The notes beneath the pieces were generated by a model. It was not told the DNA's origin. It saw nothing but the letters and a program-made list of their open reading frames with translations, and searched no databases. From assembly GCF_001625305.1 (NCBI RefSeq), contig NW_017804464.1, positions 713,164 to 777,163 on the forward strand: a DNA stretch of 64,000 bases, read 5' to 3'. Source of the DNA: Branchiostoma belcheri (lineage: Eukaryota; Chordata; Leptocardii; Amphioxiformes; Branchiostomatidae). Within the stretch, counting starts at the first letter, position 1. Each line of letters opens with the position of its first letter. The position numbers and the translations under genes are program-made. This document shows, one piece after another, positions 40,299 through 55,600 of this stretch.

Positions 40299-40696
40299 TT
40301 TAGTGTAGGTTTTGGTTGCTTTTTTTAGCCAAAACTTTCGCGCGCAAACAGGTGGATGTCAGAGGTCAAAGGTGAGGAGGTCATCAGTAGTCCACATCCG
40401 GGTACTTGGCGGAGGATCTCGTTCCCCGATCCCGTGACACCTGAGCACATATTATTTTTCCGCTGAATTCCTCCCCGGCACGCATCATGAAATTTGTATA
40501 AAGGTGAGGCGTACACAAAAGAAGCTGTGTGCGCACCCGATTGGCTGTGTCCGAGCGTCTGAGTTTCCCCTTACCTGTGTGATCGCGCCTACCTGGGTTC
40601 GTGCCTGTCGTCCCGCCATCTTGCTTCCTCTTCCTCCCCTGGCGCCACGCACTAAGTCCGCCTCCAGTCAACCTGCCCCGCGCCTCCTTCCTTAGC
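40299..40696. promoter_or_regulatory. Head-to-head promoter region of the thioredoxin-fold gene and PTBP
   Basis: 398 bp between the two ATGs on opposite strands, GC-richer than its surroundings. CCGCCATCTTGC at 40614-40625 matches the YY1 core (complement AAGATGGCGG), a frequent initiator-proximal site in housekeeping promoters, and lies about 80 bp before the PTBP ATG. No TATA box seen. Confidence 0.55.
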
Positions 40697-43600
40697 ATGG
40701 ACGGGTGAGTATTTCTCGTCAGATTTGCCTCAGGTTCTCCTTAGATTCACGCTGGGTAGACTTGGGAGGGCACCACGAAGGATCTATGCCCAATAAGGGG
40801 GCGGATTCTTGGGGTAGAAGTGCGAAAAGTTTGTTTGTTTTACGTCTTGGCGAGGTATGGCTAACGTGCTTGTACTTATGGCGGGAAAAAGGTAGGTCGT
40901 ATGTTGCTCTCCGTGTGCCAAGAGATCGGAAATTTGCTCATAGATAGCAAACAGGAACTTTTAGACGCTATACAGTGTTACATGTTGTGGTTACTTTTCG
41001 TTTAGTCGTCTTAAACTCTTTGGTATGACCAGACACTGCACTGACTAAAAACAGACACATGTTTGTGATTGCAGAAATCTGACGACTCTTATCATTTTGT
41101 TTTCTTGATTTTGCAGTTTGTCTGGAGACATAACGACTGGAACGAAGGTTTGTACTTCTCTGTTGATTTAAACTCTCCCTAGACCATGTTTAATCACGTC
41201 TTACTGAAGTATAGCTTAGATCTTTAGTTATCAAAATTAATTCTAAAATGCTTGATATCCACAGTTCCACGTTTGTTGTCTGGACTTGTTGGACAACTTG
41301 TCTGTACGTTTAGTGCTACAGGGGACTTTGTGGCTATAGCAACAAGTATTATTTATATCCTCAATAACGCTAAACCCAGATCACTTTTATAACCCAGTAT
41401 TTTTTCATGAGCAAATAACATTGAGTTGAAAAGGTATCCCAAATTTATTTGGAATTTGAAGGAGAAAAAAGCATACATATGAGTATGATTTGTTGGTATT
41501 TTCTACAAATGTATGTTCTCACTTGTGCTACTAGTTTAGTTGACCTTCGCCTGTAGTGGGGTGTTTGTACTTGGATGATTCATGGTTGTTTGAACACCCC
41601 GTACAAAAACATGCCAAATTACAGGAAAGAATGCCAGGTGTGTTGTCGTGCAAGGACCAAACAACTCCGAAATTTCTGAAATACCCCTAAAGTTTCTTCC
41701 TCAATCGTTAATTTTTTATTCTCAGAAGAGGTAGAGCTTAGTACACGGTAGTTAGAAAATGTCGACATGGACCGTCAACTGTATGCAATGGCAAAGATAT
41801 GAGACTGTTTTCCCATTTACAGAGCGGCTGTTTGAAAAGACCAAAGCAAACATTTGTTTTGTTCCCTCCCGACCTGACCTTGTCAACCCTTACCAGAAAC
41901 ACTAGGACAGTCCTTTGGCACAGCATTTCGTCCAGAAACGCTGAACTCGCCTTCGATCGAATGGTTATTCATCAGTTTGCCCGGATATTTTTTGTTGACA
42001 CCACATAGCAAGACAGGATTTTAAAAGGCATTTGTGAACCCAGAGTTCAAATCTACCTGCACACGGACAGAAATTGTTTGTATGTCACGGGATGCCACAT
42101 TGGGGGATCAGCAATGTTTGTCACCTACGCTCGATGCCATTCCTTGCTAATATTTGTACTTTCCAGAGGATGGAATTCAAACACAGGCACTGGTGACTGG
42201 GGGCAGGCACTGAAAACATTATTGAGAACATCCATATGTTCCTAGTGGAAAATTTGGACGTGGTTGGTTGTCAGACAGGGCGGTTCAATGTATACAGGGA
42301 AGAGAATGAGTCGTGTCCAACATTAAAAATTCATCAGCTGAAGTGGCATGGGAGGTCCATTTATGAAATGAAGGTGTGCATATTTAATGATGCTGTCTCT
42401 TTGTCACGACAACTAGTTTTCGCATCCCGTGCTAGGTTAGATGGCTACTTGATGAGGGTTTCTTGGTGTTCCTGGTTTAAGTTCAGCTTTTTCCAGTCAA
42501 CCTGTTTGTTTTTTACTGCACTGAAAGCAGCTTGAAAAAGACCCTTTATTTAGTTCATGACTGTTGCTATGTCAGCTGCTGCATACTCTTGGTGTTCCTG
42601 TTTTGCGAGGAATTTCCTTTGTAGTTGTGGTACATATAGATATTTTAGAATAAAACCCAGGTATAGTGTTGTGAAGAAGAGTTCTATATTATTTAGGTAG
42701 AAGTAGCTATAGTTTTCCCAGCTTTGGTCACAACCTGACCTAACAGGTGAAATTCTTCTCGGTTTAGGTGAAGGATAAATTGAAGTAACAGGGCTGCAAC
42801 CTGTTGCAAAGCATGTATCGTTACAGACCAATCTGTTGGATCTAATCTATTGTTCAGTATTAACTGTCATGGCAAGATGCTGTGTGGCGGTAGCCCGAGG
42901 CTAGACATACCTTTGTTCAGCAACTTCAGGCCAGGATGTGCCCAGACTTAAAATGAAGGGTTCTGTTTGTTTTGTATGTGTCTAAGGTGTGACAGTAAAT
43001 TAGGAACTGATAACAATCAGCTCAGTTTAAGTGTTCAACACTATGGATACTGCAGAAACTGGTTTACTAGCCGTTTTATTTGTTTGCGGCCTGCGTAACC
43101 ACCTAACTGGTCACTACGGTGATTCAACTCAGTAATCATTTAGCAAAGGAGATAAACTAGTTTTGTCAGTTTGCCACGCCCCAGGCAAAATCTTCTGTCT
43201 GACCCCAGTTCTGAAAGCAAAAAGGTTGGCCCTGCAAAATTGTTCGTTCGTCATCAAGCTACTAGGTTTCCATTCTTCCTAAATAAATGAACACAAGACC
43301 TCATGATTTCCAGACTTTGACAAATAATAGAAAGTGTTTACCGAGAACTTGTGCTTTTGTGAAGTAAAAGGATCTGAAAGAAGTAAGTCAGTGTAACGTG
43401 CCCCAACAGACAATTTCCAGCCAATGCAGTTGAACAAAAGACAGTACCTGAAGACAAAACAGTTTGTCTGACTCCACCCCCTTTTTACCTTGCTTCACTG
43501 CACCCTTTCAGAGTCCGTCTATTTACCCTTTCAGTACCACTCTATTTACTCCGTATCCCCTTTCTGTACCGCATTTTGTTCAGGTACAGGCTTGGATGGA

Positions 43601-46600
43601 AGTATTTGCGTGTTGCTGTGAAGAAATGTGGGGGGATCTCAAAGTTATCTTTGCCTTCAGGGCAGGGCTGTTAATCTTATCCCCAGCTTAGTCTGCTCAT
43701 CAGCAGTGTAAATAGGGGTGTCGGAGGTGCTAGACAGGTGCTATTGTTCGTCATTATCATACATTCAGACCTGACACCATCTTATAGAATTGTCTGATGT
43801 GTCTTCATCTGCATTTGAATATGTTAATTAGTCATGTAATGTTGTATACATCAAGTCTGGGTGTTTTAGTGTTACACCCCACTTGTTTTTTTAAGCCACA
43901 ATAGTTTGTTTCGTTTGTAAATTATTCTCAAATGGCTTCTTCGAATCTTTACAACAGGTGCATTTTCATTGCAAAATTTGTTTTACAAGTGCATAAATAT
44001 AATGCCTAAAACATCCACAATGCTTAACTGAGAAAGAAAAAAATAGTGCTGAAGGAGGGGATTGTGGTATATCAGGTTTCACCATCCCTCAAGCTTGTCA
44101 GCTGGTTTAGGCAGTTGGTTTTACCCCCTGCAACTGTGGTATGGGCGAAACAATGTCTTCTTTATCTTCATCATCTTTATCTTAAAACCTTTTAAATGGC
44201 TGCAAATTTAAGGCATGGCATTACCTTAGGTAAGGATCAGTGGTTCTTTGCAGAACAGAAACCAGGTTGTGGAAATATGAAGTCTTTACCCTAGTTCCCT
44301 TTTGATATCCTATTCGAAATGAAAACAACCTTTGCATTGTTTTTGTTTTTTTCAGTTCGTGCATTGACCTCTTACCACAAAATCATAACACCCAAAATAC
44401 ATGTTTTTGTAGCTGTATTGTACTACAAAATTGTTTCAACCATGAAAATCAAACAATACGAAAACCTCCTTATCCCTCCTTCCATGAAATAAAAACACCA
44501 CAAAGGTAAATGCATTTCCAGTATGTGCTGATGAATCTTTTCAAGCACATTGATGTTATAACAAAGCTAGTTAAAATCCCTGGTCCAGAACTATAATGGG
44601 TTATACCTGGGTCACACCTGGAAAGAACTGGAACACCTGGCATTTCTGATAGTACAATACATAGCTGTTAGTTACCTGGGTGTTTGGTTTGACAAAAGTT
44701 AGTGAAGAATTATCTTTATCATTGCCAAATCATTATCAGTACATGTTTCTGTCTGCAATAAAGACTGCAAATATTTCATGATGTACAGTATGGTTTTCGT
44801 TCCACTCGAGATTTTCAAAGGTTACATGTTGACCTTGTCCAAACCAATACTGGCAAGTTTTAACCAAAGCAATTAACAAACACAACACATAGAGCCATCG
44901 CTTAGAAAAATTTATAAAATTGTATTTTCTTTTATATTATGAACATTTTTTACCGTAGAACTGCACAATAGCTTACATCCATTACGAAAGCTTATAGGCA
45001 TTGGTAGTAGTCATAGTACAATGATTAACTCTGTTGGATTTTTTCCTTTCTTTGGTTACAGAGAGGTTCAGACGAGCTACTTTCTCCCCAGTCTCACCCT
45101 GAGTTGAATGGTATGGACGGAAACCCTGGTCTCCCTGTAAACCCCAATGGTAAGTACACCAAACTACAGTATGTACTCATGTACTACACCGAAAACGTTA
45201 TACATGCAGCAGTTGCAAATGTTTGCTTAGGCCTTATGACAGGTCTTGAGCCCTGTCATTGACTGAAATACAGACTATATAGGGATTATTCAATATGGAC
45301 AATATATCACATGCTGGTCCAATGGTCTTAAGATTGTCACTAAAATGGCAATAGTACTTTTCAAAATTGTGCGAACATGCACCAACATCAAGGTGTTTTT
45401 GCATGATGGCTAGGTTTTAGTATTTCACAAGAACAGTAAATGTTCATTTTAGTTGGTCACCGTCATGCATAATAGGTACATGGCAAGGCTACAGTGTATT
45501 GAAGAACTTCTGCTTTAATTGTTAACATTAGTTCATTTTTGTTAACGTTTCAATTAAGACATTTTTTTTACTCTGTGTTTAGTGGCTGGTAAGTTTTCCT
45601 CCTCATGACTTTTTTTCTCTTTGTCTTATTGTCGTATCTGTGTCTCTTAATGGGAGAGAAGTGACTTAACTGACTCTAGGACTTGGGACAGAATTCAGGA
45701 CATTAATTCAGCCTATAAATTTCTTGAAAGGTAAAGCTTTTGTTCCAACACAAAAGAGAAATGTTGTCCCCTATATAGCTTTCAACCAGTCACACAGGTC
45801 TTCCTCAGTGGACGGACCCAGTGAGACTTTTCAAGCTATTGGCTTCTCTGATGTGTGACGTCAACACTGGGTCAAAGCCTGTGAATTTACCTGTTGGCTT
45901 ACATCAGCTAAAAGAGAAGCACAGCTGCAAGTGACAAGATAGGGACACGGACATCTTAGCTAGGACTAGTGAGAATCAGTCCAAGTGGGTTCAAACGCGA
46001 CTGCTCGAACATGAGATAGTGACGATGAGCCCGGAAAACTATACCCACAAATTCGAGGACTATCAGACATTCGCTTTGCTAATTTCAAGACAAGTGAACA
46101 AGTGGGTCTAGAAGTCTCTTGTTAGGAAGCATATCCTGTTTATGACTTTTGTTGAGTTGTTATAATCAGTAATGATGTTCTTTGTCAAAATCAATACTTT
46201 GATACAAAAATGTTTACCGACAAGAAAAACTGTACCAGGATCAGATGTATGCAGGATATGTTTTGTAGAATGCTTGTCACTTTTTGTCAGAGTTCTCTTT
46301 GATGGTGTCAGTTGATATTTGGAAAGAAAGGACTAAAGGTCAATATTTCTATTGGTCTTTTGTAGACGAGCATAAGCTGTCAAAATGTCACCAGTAGACA
46401 TAATCGTTTTCCTGATTTTTTAAATCTCCAACACAGCTTAGGATGATTAATTCTCGGTTTGCCAAAGCATCAACATGGCCAGTTTTGGGACGAAATATTA
46501 TAGAAGCGTGTTGTAGCTCATTGTGTGTAATTCAACTTTCAAAAATTTCACTCCTGTGAAAAAGCTGAATTTGTTAAAGTTTAAAAAAAAAACAGCATAT

Positions 46601-49600
46601 TTGTGTCACAAAACAAACTACAGGACTGTCTCCCACTTGTGTTACCCTGTTGTATCACTGACTGATCCTGGGTTTCTCAGCTCTCAGTTTTCCTGTACTC
46701 CTTATAGTAGGCATAACAAATGGCTGACGTGGGGTGTTTTTGTTGTGTACACATAGCCTCCGTGGGAACTGGACCCAATGGAAATCATGACTACGAATAC
46801 GATGCACAAGGTTAGAAATGTTTTGAGCTCATGATATTTTTCTTCTATTCCTTTGGCTCTTTACGGTAAGAGTTTGGTAGTTATTCTTCCCAGCAATAAC
46901 CTGGAAATAATTGGTCCTACCTTTAGGTAAGTAGCAAGGTGCAGAGAAGATTGAGAAAGGAACACAAAGTAGTTTGTGTAGCTGTTTTTGGAAAACAGTT
47001 ATTGATCAATTATTGAGCAGTAGACTTGCAATACTACTGCCAAACAAAGACAATAATGTTACTGTTAGTCAATGAATCTATAGTAGGGATGTCACACTAA
47101 AAAAAGGGGGGCATCAAGGATTATTAAAAATGATTCCATGTTATCGAGTAGATTTTTCCGGTCAGAATGCTTCATTTCGCATGAAAATTGGACAAAGTTG
47201 AGATTTTCTAGAATTTTTTAAAGTTTATGATTTTGACGTTTTCATTGGAAGATGCTTAAGTATTGGTCCTATGGGAATAGGCTAATTAGTCATGGCACCA
47301 AAAGAGACCATAAATCAACAATATCTGACATACATTTTATTGTATCTCTTAAAGTTTTCATGCTACAATCTTCAAATTTTCAGCATCTTAGGATCAAACA
47401 TTTTGCCACAAAGGTCTTTAATTTCATCTTTTTACATACAAAAGTTTACACATTTTTTCCTAATTAGGCTAATGATTACATAATTACATAATTACATCAT
47501 TTTTACGGGTAACGAGGTTCCCAGGTAAGATACAAATTGTGAACAGAACTCTATACTAACAAGGTATTTTTGTGGTCCTAAATTCCCCTTATAAGTAAAC
47601 AAAGCATTTTAATGAGGATGATTAAATACCAAAATATGCAAATGAGCCTAATTACCAACATTTATATGCATATCAGGATACATGTCACTTTTCTTCGTAT
47701 AATAAAAATGTCATAGTAACCTGTTGACATATGAGCAAACTGTAATATTCAAACTGTAATATTCAATATTCATTTCTTAATTAACTAACAATTATTTCAA
47801 TTAACAATATGCTAATTAGCCTTTTACAATATACTTATTAGTCTTTTAAATTCCATTTTCACACTAACTACTTTGTATTTATGGATGTTACAATTACAGC
47901 TAAATTTACTTGATAATTAAAAAAGATAAAATGGTATCTTTACAATCTTTTTCCACATTTTCTATCCACTTCACTCTCGTGTCTTCTCTGAGTCCAGTCT
48001 TGTTGACAAAGTTAAACAACTCCAATATTGGCCTGTTTGACAGCTCAACTTGACAGCTGCCAGTTTCATGTGCAGTAAGACTCAATCCTGCATTTCTGCA
48101 CAGCTCGCCTGCATTTGTCTCTTCTTCATCCACTAAGATAAAATATGGGTAGAATTAGTATCTAGTCTCTTCGTGTACTTTCATATACACGTACAGCCAT
48201 ATATGAATAGCCAATGGAAAAAGAAAACAGAAAACTAAGGAAACGAATAAGAAAGCATAAAACTAAGAAAACAAACAAGAAAAGAATAGAAGAGGAAACC
48301 ACCACTGAACATGAAGCCGACCGATTGGAAAAAAGCAACAAGAGATGGGTACACTGGGAAGACAGAATGCACAGGAGGAAGAAGACAATCACATGGGACC
48401 ATCTTCTGACAAGAGTGAGCAGAGTAATAGATTCAACAAAAACAACAACAACAATAGCCATTCAAAATGTTCAGGATGATTCACTTTTCTTTGTTGAATT
48501 AAGATATAAAAAAATGAAATCAACCAACTGGCAATATCAAAAAATACTGAGGTTACTAGATTTGGCCTTGATATCTGATATCTGAAACCAGAAATTTGAT
48601 ATTTTTTTCTTCAAAGCTGGATCATTAAACAAAAAAATATCTACATCAGGGGCTGGGTAAACATTGATCACGATGGACAAAACATAACATTGAATATAAC
48701 ACTTAACGACAATCTCATGATCCGGCCAAAGTTTTTTTTCGTCCAAAATATGCCACATTGTCGTAAATCAAAAGTGTAACACACGCTTAAAATATATTAC
48801 TAAAGAGCAGCGGAAATTATGATTATAGGTTGAATTAAACCGACAACGTTCGCGATCTCACGCCCCCTCCCCTCACGGCCCGGCCGCGCGCATTGCACGC
48901 ACCATTTTCCCGGCGGCCGGGAAAAACTAACAAAATGTTTCGCTAAACCCACAGCTCAAACTCGCCTCAAATGATACAAAAACTACACCAACATAACCAC
49001 AAAGTGTTTATATTTGTTACTATGGGCGGACAAAATTGTTAAATTCAAGAAAAATAGCAAAATTTTTCACATACTTTTTGGACACTTCACTTCTCGACTC
49101 GTACCTCCCGCCAGCGATGACGTATCAACTTTGTCCCACCGCTGTCGTGAACCCTGAACTCTGCCCTTTCACATCAAACCATTCCCAGAGTTCTACAAGC
49201 CCGAGCGGTTTGTGGCTTTTGAGTGGAAGAAGACGTCTCCGCCCGGCGGCTTCAAAATAGCGTGCCGCGTTCGCGGCGTCCGAACGGGGCTGATTTTCGG
49301 CTGTATTTTCAACTTTGCTGATTTTTAGCTCCTTTATTGATCCATACTTTCAACTAAAAATACAATGACACGATAGCTGACATCATATACATTTTTGATA
49401 ACAATTTTTATTGGCATAATACAAACGGTTGATTTTTAACGATCGTTTAAAAATATTTACTGCCTCGCGCGCCCCCGCGTTCCAATGCCGGAGCGGGAAA
49501 GTTTGACATGCCTATCTATAGTATAACTGTATTACTGGCTACTGACTGGGTTTGGTGGGTATAACATGTACATGTAAGGCAGTACGAATCCTGATTAAAA

Positions 49601-52600
49601 CTAAACCTTCAGCCTATGCAGTAATTTCCCTAGATGGTTTGAGCGCTTCCGGTTTCCTCTACAGATTACTCTTGGTCTTTAGCTATATATTTTTTTTCTG
49701 AGCCTGTCAGTTAACCGTTTCGTCTTGCTATGTTTAGGTAAATGTCAGTTGAAAATCAGTATAGTGTCCATTTTGTTGTTTGATTTATGTAGTAACTTAT
49801 ATTCAATAGTACACGTTATTATCATATGAATATTTGCATAATTGATAACAAAAAGGCATAGTATTGAAACATGAGAATTTTATGACCATGGTATGTATGC
49901 AATTAAGATGGAGACTTATGTAATCATCAGCCTCTTCTAATATAATGTCTAGGGACTCAGCAGCATTTTATATTTTCTAGAGATAGGTGAATGGCTCTTG
50001 TACATTTTAATATGAAGAGAGGTGAAATATTATTCAAGAGGGTTAAAAATGTCCCTCGTGGATCATGTATGTTGCTGATAGAAGCCTTTTTCATGATGAG
50101 TTTATGTCCTGGAGATCAAATATCGGAGATGAGACCACACTTTCCTGGCAGACAAGTTGTTTTAATGCATTGCATGACCTCACTCATTATTAGTCATCAT
50201 GTTATCAGGTACCAGGTAAGGGATCGGTGAGGGAGACCACATTTTACTGGGAGTGCAAGGAAAGAGACAACCAGATCCATGTATTATCAAAGGAGAACAC
50301 TAAAATTGATGCCAATGTTCAATTAACCACTATCACATGAAGGTAGCATAACACAATATTCGTCTGCATTATAATAGGGCGTACTCTGGAATTCTAAAAA
50401 TGGATATGTTTCTGTTTACAATGTACAAAGTCCTCTTTTGAATGGCGCTCTGCGGAGGTCAAATGAACTACAGCTGGCTAACCCAGAAAAGCAGTTGCAT
50501 TTATGGGCAAATTGGAAAGACTTAGTAATGCTTACACATTCCTACACTTCGCAAAAGTTTACATCTGGCTGTCTCTCACATGAGACTTTCTTACCAGTCT
50601 TCAAGAATTTTGTCTGCATTACTTTATAATCATATGCCAATGTCAAAGTCCCCAGGGGTCATGGCTATATTTTGAGTCATTGTGACCTTAATGTGGGTAC
50701 AAGTACATGTACAAGGTAATCTGTACCTTATCTTCATTAAAAACTCTAATTACAAAAAAATTGATAAGATTGTAATAGACTGATTGACATGATTTTGAAA
50801 TGTATTTTTTGACTGATCAGTTGTTGGTCTTTGATAGCCAGACCAGCCCCTAGACCAGATCAACTAGATATAAGGATAAGGCTTTTTATCAACACAGCTT
50901 TTATACAGTAGGGCACAGCAGTGAATTACTTTATCTGAAGATATGGACTTACTGTATTTTGAATGACATATTAAGAGTTGTTGACTTCATGGCCCATTTC
51001 TACTCTTGGAATGCTGCTACTGCTAGCAAATTTACTTTGATAGTTGACATGTGGATGAAGAGTAAGCAACTGCCTCTTCCTGGTAAATTTGTTCAGCAGA
51101 AAATAACATATTGGTCAGCCCTAGTCCCACCCTGGCCGACATTTCTAGGTTAGATCAATGTTCTCTATGCTATTTCAGAAGGTTGTATGATCAAGAAAAT
51201 ACAATAACAGATCTAGAAAGGAACCAAAAGTAACAGCTCTATTTAAGCTACAAAGCTAGCTAGTAAATGATGGAAGGGTCTGTAATGATTACTGTATAAT
51301 ATCCACTGATGGTTCGACTAACTTTAGTTCCGAACTGAAAATGGCAAAATAAATAAATAGGAACAGTGAAAGAAGATTGTGATGAAATATTGTAATCATT
51401 CCTTATGATTGGATATTCCCAACGTCTTTACTTAATGTCATTTTCTCTGGAAAATGGAACATAATTTTTTTTATGTAAAATATGATCTCTTTCCAGCAGA
51501 AAATGATTCATTATTTAATGTATTTTGTTACCATTGACTAATTACCTCTTTGTTTTTCTTTTCTCCACAGGGGAAAATGGTGCAAAAAAGGTAAGACCCA
51601 TTATTTAAAATTTGTGGTTTGATTTTTGATTTAATTACTTGAAACAAAAAGATATTTGAAGTTCTAGACAAATTTATGTTAATCCTTCAATGTGTGTGCA
51701 TGTGTGTTTGTTTGTTAACATTCGTACAGTACATTTATATTAATTTGTGTGCAACATAGTAAAGGAGACATGACCTAGTATCTTGTAATCTCAAATTTGT
51801 GTGACCCAAATGATGATGATAAAACACTTGTAGGCCCCTTGATGATGCTATCTCAGGTATCTCATTGATTCGAGTAGGGCTTAAAAGGCCAGATAAGGAA
51901 ATTCCTAGTTTACTGCAACCATTAGGCTATGCATGTGCCTTGAAGTGATCCTGTCCAAGGATATGTGATAAATTGCAGTACTGTCAACATGTGGCAGGCT
52001 CTCACTGGCTAATGTAGCTGTTCGGAGAAGTGAAGACAGTGACAACAATGGTCTTTTCAGTACCAACAGGTATCTGAAAAGAGATGTCAAAATTAATACA
52101 AAGTTGTTTTAAAAAATTATCAATTATGAAGAGCCTTTATGTGTTATATTTTTTATGATCATCCACCTTCAAAAAGTTAACCCTTAACTAACTCAATGTT
52201 CATCATCAGATTGAGCTTGCAAGCTGAAAGTGATGAACATTTTCACCGGTAATAGCTGACCACTGTTTTCTGTGCCCTCAGTCATAATGTTCAGATTATC
52301 TTAAAATAGGTTAGAAACTAGTAAAATTTTGACAGCTACCAGCCATCAAAGTTTATTTATGATGCCAAAACTCTCTTTAAAGCTGTGCATCCCTGGGAAA
52401 TGTGTTTATCAAAGAAACAACCCTCTGACCAGAAAGAGCCACTAAACTCAGTATAACAGCCACTAACTTGATTACTGCCTACCTGGCAGCCATGCAGTCC
52501 TGATGGAAATCACATTACCAGGGTTTGTCTGCATCTTTGTTGGCACTTGGTCCATAGGAATGTCTGGCCTAATGGAAGCCCGCTGACGGCACAAGTTCAT

Positions 52601-55600
52601 TGTTTGGCCATTTGTAGCAGATGAAGATTGATAGATTGTGTATGCGTGCTTTTCTGACTGGGATAAAGGAATGGGTGTGAGTGCTGATTGTTTGGAAGAT
52701 GAGGAAAGCTGAACAGTGTGAGATTGTGTTACCTTGGTATACCCATGCTGAACCATGCCATTCATCAAAATTTTAACTCCTTTATCTAGTGCGAGACTTG
52801 TTTCCTTTACCTCTTAAGCGTTCAAGGGTTATGTGTTATTATTCCATGATTATGCTATTAATCTGCAGAAGCAGCATAGATTAGTATCTTTATTCTAATA
52901 TTAATCATCAATAAAAATGCATATCCTTTTTATCATGATCTTTGGAAGAATTTTATATTCAAATTAGATATTTGACTATTCCAATCCAAGCTACCCTATT
53001 TCTGAAAAGGATGTCGATAGTCATGATCCTAGTGTAATATTATAAATGAGCATTTAAAGGCACTCGAAGCAATAATTACAAGGCAGTACAACTGGATTTT
53101 CAAAGTCAATTTGCTGGTCATTTATTCAGTGTAGCACTTTAAATCAACCCAGTCTCATAGCATACTGGATGTGTGGGGCAAAAATGTGATTATTTCGTAA
53201 AGTAGGCTGGTTCTAGCTATTTATTGGTGGTACCAAAAAATTTAGGGACTCTTTACGTAGCTTGTTTTGGGTTGTTAGGTGAAGACAGAACTGTGCTAGA
53301 AATGACAGTGTCAATGTCGGACAGATTTCCTCATCCAGAATATTTTTGTTAGCCGCTCTGAAATTGCATTGGATGCCTTGGAAGACTCAATTAGCCATGT
53401 AGCTTTGAAGTGCACGTTTTTGCTTGTTGTTGAAACAGAGTGTTTTGTTTACCCCAGGTGAAGCTGGATAACAAGAGCAGCGGCCAGAACGCCCCCTCGA
53501 AGGTTATCCACGTCAGGAACGTTGCGCCTGACGCCACCGAGGCAGACATCATCCAGTTGGGAGTGCCGTTCGGCCGAGTCACAAACATTCTCCTTCTGAA
53601 GGGGAAAAACCAGGTCAGTAAAAACCCTGTGTTGTTTCGTGTTATATTCTATTTATGTCATACCCACCAAAAAAACAGACATTTCATTACAAAATGTGCC
53701 AAAAGTTGGTGTCCTTAAACGAAAAATTGTAACAAAATGAATTCCAGCATTTGAATCCGATATTCAAATTTCCAAAAGCGGCGCACTCGGTGCACACGAA
53801 AAGCGTTCTGTGGAACATTTTGGACCCAGTGTGATAACTGATAGAACCCCATGTGATACGGCTAGTTATCACACGGGCTGGAGTACCCATATCAAACGCT
53901 ACTGCAGCCCAGGTATGACATGAATGTATGTTCAATCTTTTATTTCAAATGGGGGAAAATATATTATAAAGCAGCAAATCCTAAAAAAAAAAACAGAGAA
54001 ACAAAATTGGTGTGGCCTTGGTGTAATGTACCCATCCTTGTTCTCTCGCCATAGAAATGTGAATGTTGTTGCTCACAGTCAATATGTCCAACACCAGTAT
54101 TTACAGGATAATGGACTGATGAATTTTTAATGCTACCTATTGGCTAATTAATGAACTGTAGGGACTGCACGGACAATGGGTAATTGTCTAAAGTCGCACG
54201 CTATGGGGAGTAACATCCACCTCACAGGCATTCTTTGGCCTACTGGCATGGTAACATTGACAATGGCCAGCTGGTTACATTGTTGTTCTTGTCATGTGCA
54301 AGGGCAAGCCATATTTGTTATTTCTTAGGTGCATAATCTATCAGTTATGACCTTAGACAAGTCAAACTTTCCTACTAACTGGATACTAAGGGACAGTAGC
54401 GGATTCTGTGGTGTTGTCTTACCTAAGGAACTTCCTTACATATCAACTACAATAATTAAGTCTTTGTCATATTTTGACATTTTTTCCAGTTGCTATCATA
54501 TATAAGTGTTGACTTGTTCTGTTCATTATGGATGTCGCTCAAAACATTTGGCAATTTCCGTAATTTATCCAGTAGTAGACTTAGAATTGCGAATGAGTTT
54601 AGTTCATATGATTAAAATGCTGCTTAATGTTGATATCTGGCAGTTCAGATAAAGTACCATAGACATAATGTCTAATGGTTAAATACACTTGTTTGAAGTT
54701 GTAATGTCTTGGTAAAACAATTTTCAAGACATTTCCCTCAAGTAAGAGGAGTGCAACAGGTTGATGCTTGCCTTGGCGTATGTACTACAGTTTATAATGG
54801 CTTTTCCGAGTTAAGCAGTGATGAATAATTTAAACGGCCTCTACATACACGGTTTGCTACTTGACATGTTTTCCCCTCGGGAGCTTAAGCGGTGTTTAAT
54901 GTCCTTTGGAGACTTCACCTCTGACAATTACATGCTGCAAAGAAATGGTGTATTGGATTGTAATGGGCAAATTGTATTTGGTTGGTTGGGCAGATTTTAT
55001 CTGGGTTCCCCCCTTTGCCCAGATGACACCAGCAATGTTGAAACTTTGTTATCTTTACTGCACAGTATGCAGTAAAAGTAATGCAAAAACAGCAGATTTC
55101 AAATTAACTGTACTTTGTGATGGGCGCAATGTGATTTATCCATACCTTTTTCTAACATTCAAAAGGAAAGAGATGGGTGTTTAAAAAGTGGAGATGGTTG
55201 TTGAGACTATCTTGCAAAATATCTTTTAAGCAAATGCAGTAGCCCTTTAATGATTATGGAGTGGCAGAAGGTTGTAACTGGCTTGGACAAAAAAATTGAA
55301 TACGTTCCCTGTCAAGTGCTTCAGATTTCTTAACAAAATAACAGATGTGTGATCCTTTTTGTAAGCATTTTTGTTGTTCTGTACTGGATATGAGAAAACA
55401 GACAGTCACAGTAACACTTGTTTTGTTTGCAGGCCTTCCTTGAAATGGCAGATGAAGACAAGGCTGCTGCCATGGTGAACTACTTTACCTACACGCCCAC
55501 CCTGGTGCGCGGTCGGCCCGTCTACATCCAGTTCTCCAACCACAGGGAACTGAAGACAGATAACGCACCAGCTCAACAGGTACGGAATCAGGCCGGGTTG

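Noticed and set aside
48162..48585. Opposed Lys-rich and hydrophobic frames
   Set aside because: Both come from a polypurine/polypyrimidine stretch inside the transposon; composition, not coding.
51905..52768. Two minus-strand coding-like frames in a PTBP intron (51905-52090, 52472-52768)
   Set aside because: They have plausible splice signals (CCAG|GTAGGC, TTTTCAG|ATACC), but the phases do not join in the open frame and no homology is recognised.
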